Shown: positions 25,865 through 35,541 of the stretch, in pieces | Layout: each line of letters starts with the position of its first letter | Numbering within the stretch: the first letter of the stretch is position 1 | Made by a program: the position numbers and the translations under genes | From: Pseudomonas fluvialis | Lineage (GTDB): Bacteria; Pseudomonadota; Gammaproteobacteria; Pseudomonadales; Pseudomonadaceae | Length of the DNA: 64,000 nucleotides | Direction of reading: 5' to 3' | Assembly: GCF_014207935.1 (NCBI RefSeq) | Contig: NZ_JACHLL010000003.1 | Location: 260,265-324,264, forward strand | Notes under the pieces: generated by a model | Database searches by the model: none | Told to the model about the DNA's origin: nothing | Seen by the model: only the letters and a program-made list of their open reading frames with translations

Positions 25865-27235
25865 TCAGCTGACAGTACGCAGCTTGCTGCTGGCCTTGTG
25901 CCGGGCACAGCAATTGGAGTCGCCGCTGATGAAACGGCTTGGCGTGTCGACCCGGTCAATCGGCATCCCGCAGCGCTCGCCGCTAGGCAGCAGTGCCTCG
26001 CAGCTGGGCATCTGATAATGCGCCAGCCACTGGCAATACTGCGGCTCGGAGACGAAACATTTGGCCGCCACGTAGGCCATGGGGTTTTCCTGGTAGCGCG
26101 CCACATCCTGCAAGGCAATAGTCAGGTGACCGGCACCCGGGTGATAAACCACGAACACCACGCCCAGCTTGCTCAGTTGCTCGAGGATTTGCCCGTCGCC
26201 CTGGCCGCGGGCCTGCTCGACCTGCTCGCGCAAGCGCGCGATTTCCTCCTGCAGCTGGGTCTCCTGCTCCTTGCGGTAGGCCAGATCGACATCACGCAAT
26301 GCCACCTGCTCCTGATACTCCACCACCGCCGCGGCTATCTTGGCGCTCAGCTCGCTATCGAACTGCGCGCGCAGCAAGTCGATCTGGTTCTTGCCCAGCT
26401 TCTCCAGCTCGCGCTGCTGCTGGCTGACCTCTTCGCGCGACGTGGCAAAGGCATCGGCCTGTGCGGCCAGCTGCGCCTTGAGGCTGGCGTTGAGTTCTTC
26501 CTGCTGCTGCAGCTGTTGCAGCAGACCCTGCGCCTGCTGCTTGAGTGCCGCCAGTTGCTGCTCGGCGATCAGGCGGAACTTGGCCAGTTCCTCCTCATGC
26601 TGCTGGGTCAGGGTGGCAATACGCAGGCGTTCCTGCTGGATCAACTGCGCCGTCTTCTGCCGATGCTCCTCTTCCAGTTCGGCCGCGCGCTTCTCGATTT
26701 CCTCCTGACTGGCCGACGCCGGGGCATACCAGCGGTCTTCGGAAACCATCTGCAGACGATCCAGTTCGACCGGCTGTGGCATCTCCTCCTCGACCAGAAT
26801 CCCCAGGTTGTTGCGTTTCACCGCATCACGAATCAGCGCCAGGTCGTTGCCACTGGAAGACAGATTGGGGTCCCACAGGTGCATCTGGTGCCAGGACACC
26901 GGGCACTGGCTACGGCAGGCAAGACGGATCGGCCCCGCCCCCAGATCCGGGCCGCGCCCGGCACGCTCGGCCAGATGACGCAACGGGATGTTCCAGCCCT
27001 TGTCCGCCTCGCCGCGCTCGTCGAAATCGAGATAGAACAGCACCACCGAGCGCACCAGCAGACGAGGATTGATCAATACGAAGGCGCAACGCACCTGCTG
27101 GTCGGCAAAGTCATGCATCTGCACCACGTTATCCAGCAGCGCCTCGAATTCCGGGTAATGCATCTCCTTGCAGATGCCGCGTTCATTGAAGAACAGCACG
27201 GCTTCCACCATCTGTGGTTTGTTCTGCAGGCTCAT
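25865..27235 (-). CDS. Coiled-coil protein with Cys-rich C-terminus, function unknown
   Basis: A 456-residue protein known in Pseudomonas as a conserved hypothetical, sometimes labelled a chromosome-partitioning-like protein, though no Walker motif is present. Residues about 1-165 form a globular domain (EAVLFFNERGICKEMHYPEF at the start). Residues about 175-345 are a long Gln/Glu/Leu coiled coil (EELAKFRLIAEQQLAALKQQ). The C-terminus has CEALLPSGERCGMP and NCCARHK, a possible zinc site. The ATG at 27235 is chosen because it gives MSLQNKPQMVEA; upstream in-frame sequence reads like non-coding DNA. It is upstream of, and abuts, the PLP-enzyme gene. Confidence 0.75.
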   Translation of the reverse strand: MSLQNKPQMVEAVLFFNERGICKEMHYPEFEALLDNVVQMHDFADQQVRCAFVLINPRLLVRSVVLFYLDFDERGEADKGWNIPLRHLAERAGRGPDLGAGPIRLACRSQCPVSWHQMHLWDPNLSSSGNDLALIRDAVKRNNLGILVEEEMPQPVELDRLQMVSEDRWYAPASASQEEIEKRAAELEEEHRQKTAQLIQQERLRIATLTQQHEEELAKFRLIAEQQLAALKQQAQGLLQQLQQQEELNASLKAQLAAQADAFATSREEVSQQQRELEKLGKNQIDLLRAQFDSELSAKIAAAVVEYQEQVALRDVDLAYRKEQETQLQEEIARLREQVEQARGQGDGQILEQLSKLGVVFVVYHPGAGHLTIALQDVARYQENPMAYVAAKCFVSEPQYCQWLAHYQMPSCEALLPSGERCGMPIDRVDTPSRFISGDSNCCARHKASSKLRTVS

Positions 27236-27420
27236 GACGATTCCTCTCACCTCAGGCATACGCCGACGCCCAGCCAGAACCATGGCTCGCGTCAGCGATT
27301 TCTCCCTCAGTCTAGGGGAAAAGCTCAGGCGGGCAATGTGACTGGGTTGGCACTCGCCGGCCGGCTGGCGCCACGAAAAAAGCGCAGCACCGCAAAACTG
27401 TGACCAAACGCATGCCCCAA

Positions 27421-27456
27421 TAAAAACGCCCGCCATCCCCGAGAGGATGGCGGGCG
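27421..27456 (-). terminator. Rho-independent terminator after fadH
   Basis: A 12-bp GC stem (CGCCCGCCATCC and complement) with a 6-nt loop, followed on the minus strand by TTTTT. It lies 15 bp downstream of the fadH stop. Confidence 0.92.
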
Positions 27457-27470
27457 CCTGTCAGCCCGAC

Positions 27471-29708
<2,238 letters not shown>

Positions 29709-30842
29709 ATGCGCCGCGCCTTCCGCCTGTGCCTGAGCCTCCTGCCCCTCGCCCTGCTGGCCGCCTATGCCGGCTGGACCCAATGGCAACCGCAAAGTCA
29801 CTACCTCAGTGATCTGCGCAGCAGCGTCACCCTCAATCAAGGCACACCAAGCACGCGCGGCAATCTGCTGGGCATCCAGCCCGAGCTGTTCAGCACCGAT
29901 TACCAGAGTAGCCAGCATCTTTACCGCAAGCTGGCCGCACACCTGGAAAAAGCCCGCAGCGAAGGCCTGCTCAATGCCCGCAGCATTGTCATCCTGCCGG
30001 AGCATATCGGTACCTGGCTGGTCGCGGCCGGCGAGAAACCACAGGTCTTTGCCGCCGAAACGGTGGACGAAGCCATGCTCTGGCTCGCGCTCAATCACCC
30101 GCTCGACCTGCTCGGCGCCCTCATCGCCAGCCAGGGCAGCGACCGTCTGAGCGACGCGCTGTTCCGCATGAAGGCCGAGCAGATGGCCAATGACTACCAG
30201 AGCCTGTTCGGCGGTCTGGCTGAATCCTTTGGCGTAACTCTGGTCGCCGGCTCCATCGTGCTGCCCGAGCCAGAGGTCGTGGACGGCATTCTGCGCATTG
30301 GGGATGGCCCGCTGTACAACGTCAGCCTGGTGTTTGGCCCGGATGGCGCTCCCCTGGGTCAACCCCAACGCAAGGTATTCCCGATCCCGGACGAAACTGG
30401 CTTTACCGCCGCCGCCCCGAGCGCGGCACTGCAGGTCATCGACACCCCCGCAGGACGCCTGGGCGTACTGATCTGCGCCGACAGCTGGTACCCCGACAGC
30501 TACCAGCCATTGGCACAGGCTCAGGTCGAACTGGTGGCGGTCCCGGCCTTTCTCACCGGCAACCAGCACTGGCAGAAACCCTGGGGTGGCTACACCACTT
30601 TCGCCGGCACACCCAAGGATGCTGCCACGACGGCCGGCAGCATCAGCGAGGGTGAAGCCTGGCAGCGACACTCGCTGCCCGCACGTCTGGCCAGCACCCC
30701 GGCCCGCGCCGGAATGACCGTATTCATGCGCGGCCAGCTGTGGAACCTCGGCAGCGACGGACGCAGCATGCTCGCCTTACCCAACCAGCACCTGCTCGCA
30801 CCCGATGAGCCCGGCACACAACTGGTCAACCTGTGGCTCTGA
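29709..30842 (+). CDS. Membrane-anchored carbon-nitrogen hydrolase (nitrilase superfamily)
   Basis: A 377-residue protein with an N-terminal signal or anchor segment (LCLSLLPLALLAAYAGW) followed by a nitrilase-fold domain. The catalytic triad can be placed at Glu98 (ILPEH), Lys222 (QRKVFP) and Cys256 (LICADSW). This places it as an exported amidase- or nitrilase-like enzyme, which is unusual because most family members are cytoplasmic. Its stop overlaps the GTG start of the AraC regulator, so expression is coupled. Substrate unknown. Confidence 0.82.
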   Translation: MRRAFRLCLSLLPLALLAAYAGWTQWQPQSHYLSDLRSSVTLNQGTPSTRGNLLGIQPELFSTDYQSSQHLYRKLAAHLEKARSEGLLNARSIVILPEHIGTWLVAAGEKPQVFAAETVDEAMLWLALNHPLDLLGALIASQGSDRLSDALFRMKAEQMANDYQSLFGGLAESFGVTLVAGSIVLPEPEVVDGILRIGDGPLYNVSLVFGPDGAPLGQPQRKVFPIPDETGFTAAAPSAALQVIDTPAGRLGVLICADSWYPDSYQPLAQAQVELVAVPAFLTGNQHWQKPWGGYTTFAGTPKDAATTAGSISEGEAWQRHSLPARLASTPARAGMTVFMRGQLWNLGSDGRSMLALPNQHLLAPDEPGTQLVNLWL

Positions 30843-31888
30843 ACAGCAGCAAACTGCGCGTGCGTCTGGGCGATCTTTCCGTCGGTTTCGTCCAGAGTCT
30901 GGTGGCCGCCACGCGCCAACTGGGCGTCGATCCGGCGCCACTGCTGAGCCAGTTCCATCTCAGCCCACAGCGCCTGGGCAAGGCTCGGGAGCGCCTGTCC
31001 ATCCCCCGCTTCATGCGCCTGGGACATGCGGCGATCAGTCTGACCGGCGAACCGGCACTGGGGCTACTGATGGGGCAACTGGGGCATATCAGCCAGGCGG
31101 GCCTGGCCGGAGTCAGTGCCGCCCAGGCCCCGACTCTGCGCGAAGCGGCCCGGGCACTGATCCGCTTCGAGCCGCTGTACGCCCACAACTACCGCGGCCA
31201 GTCGAGCTTCAGCGAAGATCCGCAGGGCGCCTGGCTGCGCTTCTACTCGATCAGCCCCTATAACCCTTTCAATCAGTTCGTGGTCGACTCGGTACTGGCC
31301 GGCTGGCTGCATCAGTTGAGCGGCGTATGCGGCCAATTGCTGACGGCAGAGCGGGTACAGATTGAATTCGCCGCCCCCAGTTACGCCGAACGCTATGAAA
31401 GCTGCTTTGGTGTCGCCCCCGAGTTCTTGGCATCAGGCAACGCCCTGCGCCTGAGCAATGCCAGCCTGGATCTGGAAATTCCGACCCACTGCCCCAGCAC
31501 CTGGCAACAGATGCTGGAACTGGCCGAAGCACAGCTGGAGCAGCTGACTCGCACACGCAGCCTGCGCGAGCGCCTGACCCAGCGCCTGGGTCCGCTACTG
31601 CACGGACGAGAGCCGCAACTTGAGGAATTGGCGCAGCAGCTGCAGATGCCCAGCTGGACACTGCGACGCAAACTGGCCGAAGAAGGCACGCAGTTCCGCG
31701 CCATTCTCAACGAGACCCGACGCGACCTGGCGATGACCTACATACGCGATACCGAACTGGCGTTCGGTGAAATTGCCTACCTGCTGGGATTTGCCTCGGC
31801 CGAGGCATTCCAGCGTGCCTTCAAGCGCTGGAGCGAACTGACTCCCGGAGAGTTCCGCCGACTCCAGCGCCAGCAGGCGGCTGGCTGA
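30833..31888 (+). CDS. AraC family transcriptional regulator
   Basis: A 351-residue regulator with an N-terminal Arabinose_bd-type sensory domain (about 15-200; FMRLGHAAISLTGEPALGL) and a C-terminal AraC double helix-turn-helix (about 250-345; DTELAFGEIAYLLGF and AFQRAFKRW). The start is a GTG overlapping the upstream gene by 10 bp; no better in-frame ATG exists nearby. It likely controls the coupled nitrilase gene or the divergent fadH. The effector is unknown. Confidence 0.9.
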   Translation: MALNSSKLRVRLGDLSVGFVQSLVAATRQLGVDPAPLLSQFHLSPQRLGKARERLSIPRFMRLGHAAISLTGEPALGLLMGQLGHISQAGLAGVSAAQAPTLREAARALIRFEPLYAHNYRGQSSFSEDPQGAWLRFYSISPYNPFNQFVVDSVLAGWLHQLSGVCGQLLTAERVQIEFAAPSYAERYESCFGVAPEFLASGNALRLSNASLDLEIPTHCPSTWQQMLELAEAQLEQLTRTRSLRERLTQRLGPLLHGREPQLEELAQQLQMPSWTLRRKLAEEGTQFRAILNETRRDLAMTYIRDTELAFGEIAYLLGFASAEAFQRAFKRWSELTPGEFRRLQRQQAAG

Positions 31889-31975
31889 TTACATCTCGGT
31901 GGCGTCATCCACCGGCTCAGGTGCATCCTGCTCACAGGCATGCAGTTCGAGCCACTCTTCCTGATAGTCGTCCAT
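31889..31975 (-). CDS. 28-residue acidic small protein, function unknown
   Basis: An ATG at 31975 opens a 28-codon frame ending in TAA, preceded by a near-perfect Shine-Dalgarno, AAAGGAGG, 7 bases upstream. The peptide starts MDDYQEEWLELHACEQ, has 11 Asp/Glu and no Lys or Arg, one Cys and one Trp; it is too short and too acidic for a membrane peptide. It lies tail to tail with the AraC gene (no gap) and 100 bp below the tRNA terminator, so it needs its own promoter (candidate at 32007-32023). Translation is supported by the strong ribosome site; the role is unknown. Confidence 0.6.
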   Translation of the reverse strand: MDDYQEEWLELHACEQDAPEPVDDATEM

Positions 31976-32006
31976 TGGGCTTCCTCCTTTACTGACGAAA
32001 CGATCC

Positions 32007-32023
32007 TAACAAAGACCGTGCCA
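32007..32023 (-). promoter_or_regulatory. Candidate sigma-54 promoter for the 28-aa gene
   Basis: Minus strand TGGCACGGTCTTTGTTA matches the -24/-12 consensus TGGCACG-N4-TTGC except for one base in the -12 element (TTGT). Its position would give a leader of about 25 nt before the ATG at 31975. The -12 mismatch falls on an important base, so confidence is low. Confidence 0.3.
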
Positions 32024-32082
32024 GTGAAGCTAAAGATCCCGGGTGACAAAAAAATTACAGAATGTAAATCGTAGACAAAGAA

Positions 32083-32112
32083 AAAGCCCCGAGTCTTTCG
32101 ACTCGGGGCTTT
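32083..32112 (-). terminator. Rho-independent terminator of the tRNA-Val/tRNA-Asp unit
   Basis: A 13-bp stem (AAAGCCCCGAGTC and complement) with loop TTTC/GAAA and a T run on the minus strand, 6 bp after the tRNA-Asp 3' end. Confidence 0.93.
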
Positions 32113-32118
32113 CGTATA

Positions 32119-32195
32119 TGGCGCAGCGGACGGGACTCGAACCCGCGACCCCCGGCGTGACAGGCCGGTATTCTAACCGACTGAACTACCGCTGC
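32119..32195 (-). tRNA. tRNA-Asp (GTC)
   Basis: A 77-nt cloverleaf with 7-bp acceptor stem GCAGCGG/CCGCTGC, D-loop, anticodon GTC in the loop CTGTCAC, T-loop GGTTCGAGTCC, discriminator G and encoded CCA (32119-32121). It matches E. coli tRNA-Asp closely. Confidence 0.97.
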
Positions 32196-32215
32196 GCGTC
32201 GGTCTCACAACAACT

Positions 32216-32291
32216 TGGTGGGTGATGACGGGATCGAACCGCCGACCCTCTGCTTGTAAGGCAGATGCTCTCCCGGCTGAGCTAATCACCC
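32216..32291 (-). tRNA. tRNA-Val (TAC)
   Basis: A 76-nt cloverleaf starting GGGTGATTAGCTCAG, anticodon TAC in CTTACAA, T-arm GGCGGTTCGATCC, encoded CCA (32216-32218). It is almost identical to E. coli tRNA-Val(TAC) and is co-transcribed with tRNA-Asp 20 bp downstream. Confidence 0.97.
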
Positions 32292-32654
32292 GCTCTGTGT
32301 TGCGAGGCGCGCACTTTAAGCAGAGCCGGATCCTAAGTCAACACTCTGCTTGAACTTTTTTCTTTCCAGCACAGTTTCGCCCGCCAACTGCCACCCATGA
32401 GATGAACACAAATAGCACCAGCATGGTGCCAGATAACGCCCCATCATCTGTCGATGGGGCAGGTTTCGCAGCCACCTCATCCAACGGAATGAGCCTGAAA
32501 TTCGTCGTTACGTCACAACTTCGTCATACGATCGCGCGACAGCCCATGGCAAACAGATAACCCCTCTTTATGGGGGCTGGAACAGGCCGAGCAGACTGTT
32601 ATGATCGGCCCTCGCCTACGGCGCCATAACAATGAGAATCACGGAGTGATCAGC
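32292..32654. other. 363-bp intergenic region between tRNA-Val and gspC
   Basis: No gene was found. The region holds promoters for the divergent tRNA and gsp units and two small inverted repeats: GCACCA/TGGTGC at 32415-32429 and GCCCCATC/GATGGGGC at 32438-32460, neither with a T run. In P. aeruginosa (gene order from memory) the genes xcpR-xcpZ occupy this position, so it may contain the junction left by their loss or relocation. No integrase remnant or tRNA-end direct repeat was seen. Confidence 0.5.
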
Positions 32655-33332
32655 TTGCCTTTCATCGGCACCCGCCTGCCTGCCCAAGCACCCATGCTGC
32701 TCGGCGTTGTCCTGGTGATCCTGCTCAGCCTCAGCCTGGCCTGGCAGACCCGCCAAGCCATGCAATTGCTGCACAGCCCGAGTCCGCGGCTCAGCCAGAG
32801 CACCAGCCAGCCTGCCCCTGCCGCCGACCCGGCGAGCCTGCTGCCGCTCTTCGGCACACCCACCAAGAGCAGCTCCGCGCCTCCCACCACCAACCTGCGC
32901 CTGAACCTGCTGGGCAGCTTTGTCCATCGCGACAGCCAGCGCTCCAGCGCCATCATCCGCAAGGATGACGGCAAGCCGCAGCGTTTTCGGGTAGGCGACA
33001 ACGTGCAGGACGGTATCCGCCTGCATGCGGTCTATCCCGACCGCATCGAACTGGAGCGTGGCGGGCATCTGGAGACACTCAGTTTTCCCCGCCGGGCCAG
33101 CACCGGTAACAAACTGATCAGCAGCCTTGGCAACGCCGAGTACGACGCATCCCAGGACAGTGCCAGTGCCAGTGCCAGTGCCAGTGCCAGTGCCAGTGCC
33201 GAGCAATTGGAAATGCTTCAGGACGATGAGTTCGTCCAACTTCGTGAGCGCATGGCAAAACTGCGCGAACAAATGGGAGGTGCCGAGCCGACCACGACAC
33301 CTTCCGAGCCCACCTCCGCGGAAACCCCCTGA
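32655..33332 (+). CDS. gspC: Type II secretion inner-membrane protein GspC (XcpP-like)
   Basis: About 225 residues: short cytoplasmic tail, one membrane helix (MLLGVVLVILLSLSLAW), a Pro/Ser linker, and the periplasmic HR domain (LNLLGSFVHRD to ETLSF) that contacts the secretin GspD. The C-terminus is a predicted coiled coil (FVQLRERMAKLREQM) in place of a PDZ domain, as in XcpP. A seven-copy Ser-Ala repeat lies just before it. The TTG at 32655 is chosen because ACGGAG lies 8 bp upstream; an ATG at 32601 is possible and would add 18 residues. It is followed at 1 bp by gspD. No other gsp genes are adjacent. Confidence 0.88.
   Translation: MPFIGTRLPAQAPMLLGVVLVILLSLSLAWQTRQAMQLLHSPSPRLSQSTSQPAPAADPASLLPLFGTPTKSSSAPPTTNLRLNLLGSFVHRDSQRSSAIIRKDDGKPQRFRVGDNVQDGIRLHAVYPDRIELERGGHLETLSFPRRASTGNKLISSLGNAEYDASQDSASASASASASASAEQLEMLQDDEFVQLRERMAKLREQMGGAEPTTTPSEPTSAETP
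33159..33200 (+). repeat. (AGTGCC)7 hexanucleotide tandem repeat in gspC
   Basis: Seven perfect copies of AGTGCC in tandem (42 bp), encoding (Ser-Ala)7 between the HR domain and the coiled coil of GspC. Because the unit is six bases, changes in copy number keep the frame and only alter linker length. Confidence 0.95.
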
Positions 33333-33333
33333 C

Positions 33334-35274
33334 ATGACGTTCAAGCTCAACCACCTGTCGCTTGCCCTGGCTGCCGCTCTGCTGGCCGCCCCTCCTCTGC
33401 TGATGGCCACTGAAACCGGCATCCAGACCGTCGCCGGCCAGCAGGAAGAACGCTGGACCATCAACCTCAAGGATGCCGAGCTACGCGAGTTCGTCGATCA
33501 GGTCGCGGAAATCACCGGGCAAACCTTCGTCGTCGATCCGCGGGTCAAAGGCCAGGTCAGCGTGGTATCGAAAACCGCACTGTCACTGAGCGAGGTCTAC
33601 CAGCTGTTTCTCTCGGTCATGGCCACCCACGGCTTTACCGTGATCACCCAGGGCGACCAGGCGCGCATCGTGCCCAACGCCGAAGCCAAGGCCGAAGCCA
33701 ATGGTGGCCGCAATGCGCCGGACAAGCTGGAAACCCGTCTGATCCAGGTGCAGCATGGCTCGGTCGCCGAACTGATCCCGCTGATCCGGCCGCTGGTGCC
33801 GCAGTATGGCCATCTGGCGGCGGTGACCTCGGCCAACGCCCTGATCATCAGTGACCGCAGCGCCAACATCAGCCGTGTCGAAGACCTAGTGCGCCAGCTC
33901 GACCAGAAGGGCGAGCACGATTACAGCGTGCTGAACCTGCGCCATGCCTGGGTAGTGGATGCCGCCGAGGTCCTCAACAACGCAGTGGCCCGCGGCCAGA
34001 GCAAGGGCACCAGCGGCACCCAGGTCATCGCCGACACCCGTACCAACCGCCTGATTCTGCTCGGCCCGCCGCAGGCACGCGCGCGCCTGGTTGGCCTGGC
34101 GCAATCGCTCGACACGCCCACCGAGCGTTCGGCCAACACGCGTGTAATTCGTCTGCGCCACAACGACGCCAAATCGCTGGCCGAAACCCTCGGTGATATT
34201 TCCGAGCAACTGAAGAAAGCCGACGGCGCTGGGGAAACGGCCGGCAAGCCGCAGAGCATCATGATCCGCGCCGACGAGAGCCTCAACGCGCTGGTGCTGC
34301 TGGCCGAGCCCGACATGGTCGCAACCCTGGAAGACATCGTCCGCCAGCTCGATGTCCCGCGCGCCCAGGTCCTGGTGGAAGCGGCCATCGTCGAGGTCGC
34401 CGGCGATATCACCGATGCCCTGGGCGTACAGTGGGCGGTCGATGCCCGCGGCAGTACCGGCGGCCTGGGCGGCGTCAATTTCGGCAATACCGGCCTGTCC
34501 GTGGGCACCATCGTCAATGCCATCGCCAACGACAAGATTCCGGAAAACACCACCCTGCCCGACGGCGCCATCATCGGCATCGGCACCGACAACTTCGGCG
34601 CACTGATTACCGCCCTGTCGGCCAACAGCAAGAGCAACCTGCTGTCCACGCCAAGCCTGCTGACCCTGGACAACCAGAAGGCGGAAATCCTCGTCGGCCA
34701 GAACGTGCCCTTCCAGACCGGCTCCTACACCACCGCTACCGATGGTGCGAGCAACCCGTTCACCACCATCGAACGCAAGGATATCGGCGTGACGCTCAAG
34801 GTCACCCCGCACATCAATGAAGGCCGCGTACTGCGCCTGGAAATCGAGCAGGAAATTTCCTCGATTGCCCCGAGCACCTCGCTCAACTCGCAGGCCGTCG
34901 ATCTGGTCACCAACAAGCGCTCGATCAAGAGCACCATCCTTGCCGAGGACGGCCAGGTAGTCGTGCTCGGCGGCCTGATTCAGGACGACGTGACGCAAAC
35001 CGACTCCAAGGTGCCACTGCTCGGTGATCTGCCCCTGATCGGCCGGCTATTCCGCTCGACCAAGGACTCGCACATCAAGCGCAACCTGATGGTCTTTCTG
35101 CGCCCCAGCCTGGTTCGTGACAGCGCCGGCCTGGCCGCGCTGTCGGGCAAGAAGTACAGCGACATCCGCATCCTCGGCGACGAGAGCAACGATGCCAGCC
35201 GGGCCGTGCTGCCGACCTCACCGGATCGACTGTTCGACGGCCAAGGCGCACGCGCCATCGACTTGCGCCAGTAA
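33334..35274 (+). CDS. gspD: Type II secretion outer-membrane secretin GspD (XcpQ-like)
   Basis: A 646-residue secretin. Signal peptide at the N-terminus (SLALAAALLAAPPLLMA), then N0 domain (about 36-105), N1-N3 repeats (about 110-370) and the C-terminal secretin domain with VGQNVPFQTGSY, KVTPHINEGRVLRLEIEQE and VPLLGDLPLIGRLFRS near residue 560. An S-domain-like tail follows. It forms the outer-membrane pore for folded exoproteins. It starts 1 bp after gspC and ends at a strong terminator. The ATG at 33334 is chosen because it begins the signal peptide; upstream in-frame sequence lies inside gspC. Confidence 0.95.
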   Translation: MTFKLNHLSLALAAALLAAPPLLMATETGIQTVAGQQEERWTINLKDAELREFVDQVAEITGQTFVVDPRVKGQVSVVSKTALSLSEVYQLFLSVMATHGFTVITQGDQARIVPNAEAKAEANGGRNAPDKLETRLIQVQHGSVAELIPLIRPLVPQYGHLAAVTSANALIISDRSANISRVEDLVRQLDQKGEHDYSVLNLRHAWVVDAAEVLNNAVARGQSKGTSGTQVIADTRTNRLILLGPPQARARLVGLAQSLDTPTERSANTRVIRLRHNDAKSLAETLGDISEQLKKADGAGETAGKPQSIMIRADESLNALVLLAEPDMVATLEDIVRQLDVPRAQVLVEAAIVEVAGDITDALGVQWAVDARGSTGGLGGVNFGNTGLSVGTIVNAIANDKIPENTTLPDGAIIGIGTDNFGALITALSANSKSNLLSTPSLLTLDNQKAEILVGQNVPFQTGSYTTATDGASNPFTTIERKDIGVTLKVTPHINEGRVLRLEIEQEISSIAPSTSLNSQAVDLVTNKRSIKSTILAEDGQVVVLGGLIQDDVTQTDSKVPLLGDLPLIGRLFRSTKDSHIKRNLMVFLRPSLVRDSAGLAALSGKKYSDIRILGDESNDASRAVLPTSPDRLFDGQGARAIDLRQ

Positions 35275-35290
35275 CAGTCGAGTTAGCAAC

Positions 35291-35324
35291 AAACAAAAGC
35301 CCCGCGATTGCGGGGCTTTTGTTT
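35291..35324 (+). terminator. Rho-independent terminator after gspD
   Basis: A 15-bp stem (AAACAAAAGCCCCGC and complement) with a 4-nt loop, followed by T-rich sequence, 16 bp after the gspD stop. It ends the gsp unit after gspD. Confidence 0.93.
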
Positions 35325-35490
35325 GGCTAACGGAAAGCCACATGCAAGTCAGCTTGTTACGAGCCGTAGTGAAAGCTGCGGCAGATTACGCGTTCACGCT
35401 ACCCATGGCAGCCCACCTACGCTCAACACCGACAACACGTCATCAGCGCGACCAGCCACGCTGGCCAACCTCCGCAGCACCCCATAAAAG

Positions 35491-35518
35491 CAAAACCCCG
35501 GCCGAGACCGAGGTTTTG
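35491..35518 (-). terminator. Rho-independent terminator after the haem peroxidase gene
   Basis: Minus-strand RNA folds into a 13-bp stem CAAAACCUCGGUC with GGCCGGGGUUUUG, including two G-U pairs and a very short loop, with U-rich sequence at the end. It is about 24 bp after the peroxidase stop. Confidence 0.75.
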
Positions 35519-35541
35519 TGTGCAGCGGTTGAAGCTAGAAC

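Noticed and set aside
32043..32225. Short plus-strand frame running across the tRNA-Asp gene
   Set aside because: It lies antisense to a clear tRNA and its terminator and has no ribosome site.
32119..32654. Genomic island or prophage integrated at the tRNA pair
   Set aside because: No integrase, no direct repeat of the tRNA 3' end and no phage gene within reach; the neighbouring accessory block starts after gspD instead.
33159..33200. CRISPR-like array
   Set aside because: The repeat has no spacers; it is a simple hexanucleotide tandem repeat inside a gene.
33127..33333. Upstream extension of GspD into the gspC repeat
   Set aside because: It reads the AGTGCC repeat as Val-Pro and would put 69 residues before a perfect signal peptide; the ATG at 33334 is better.
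35325..35490. Possible small gene or ncRNA between the gspD terminator and the peroxidase terminator
   Set aside because: About 165 bp with no ribosome site on either strand and no stable hairpin apart from the two terminators.
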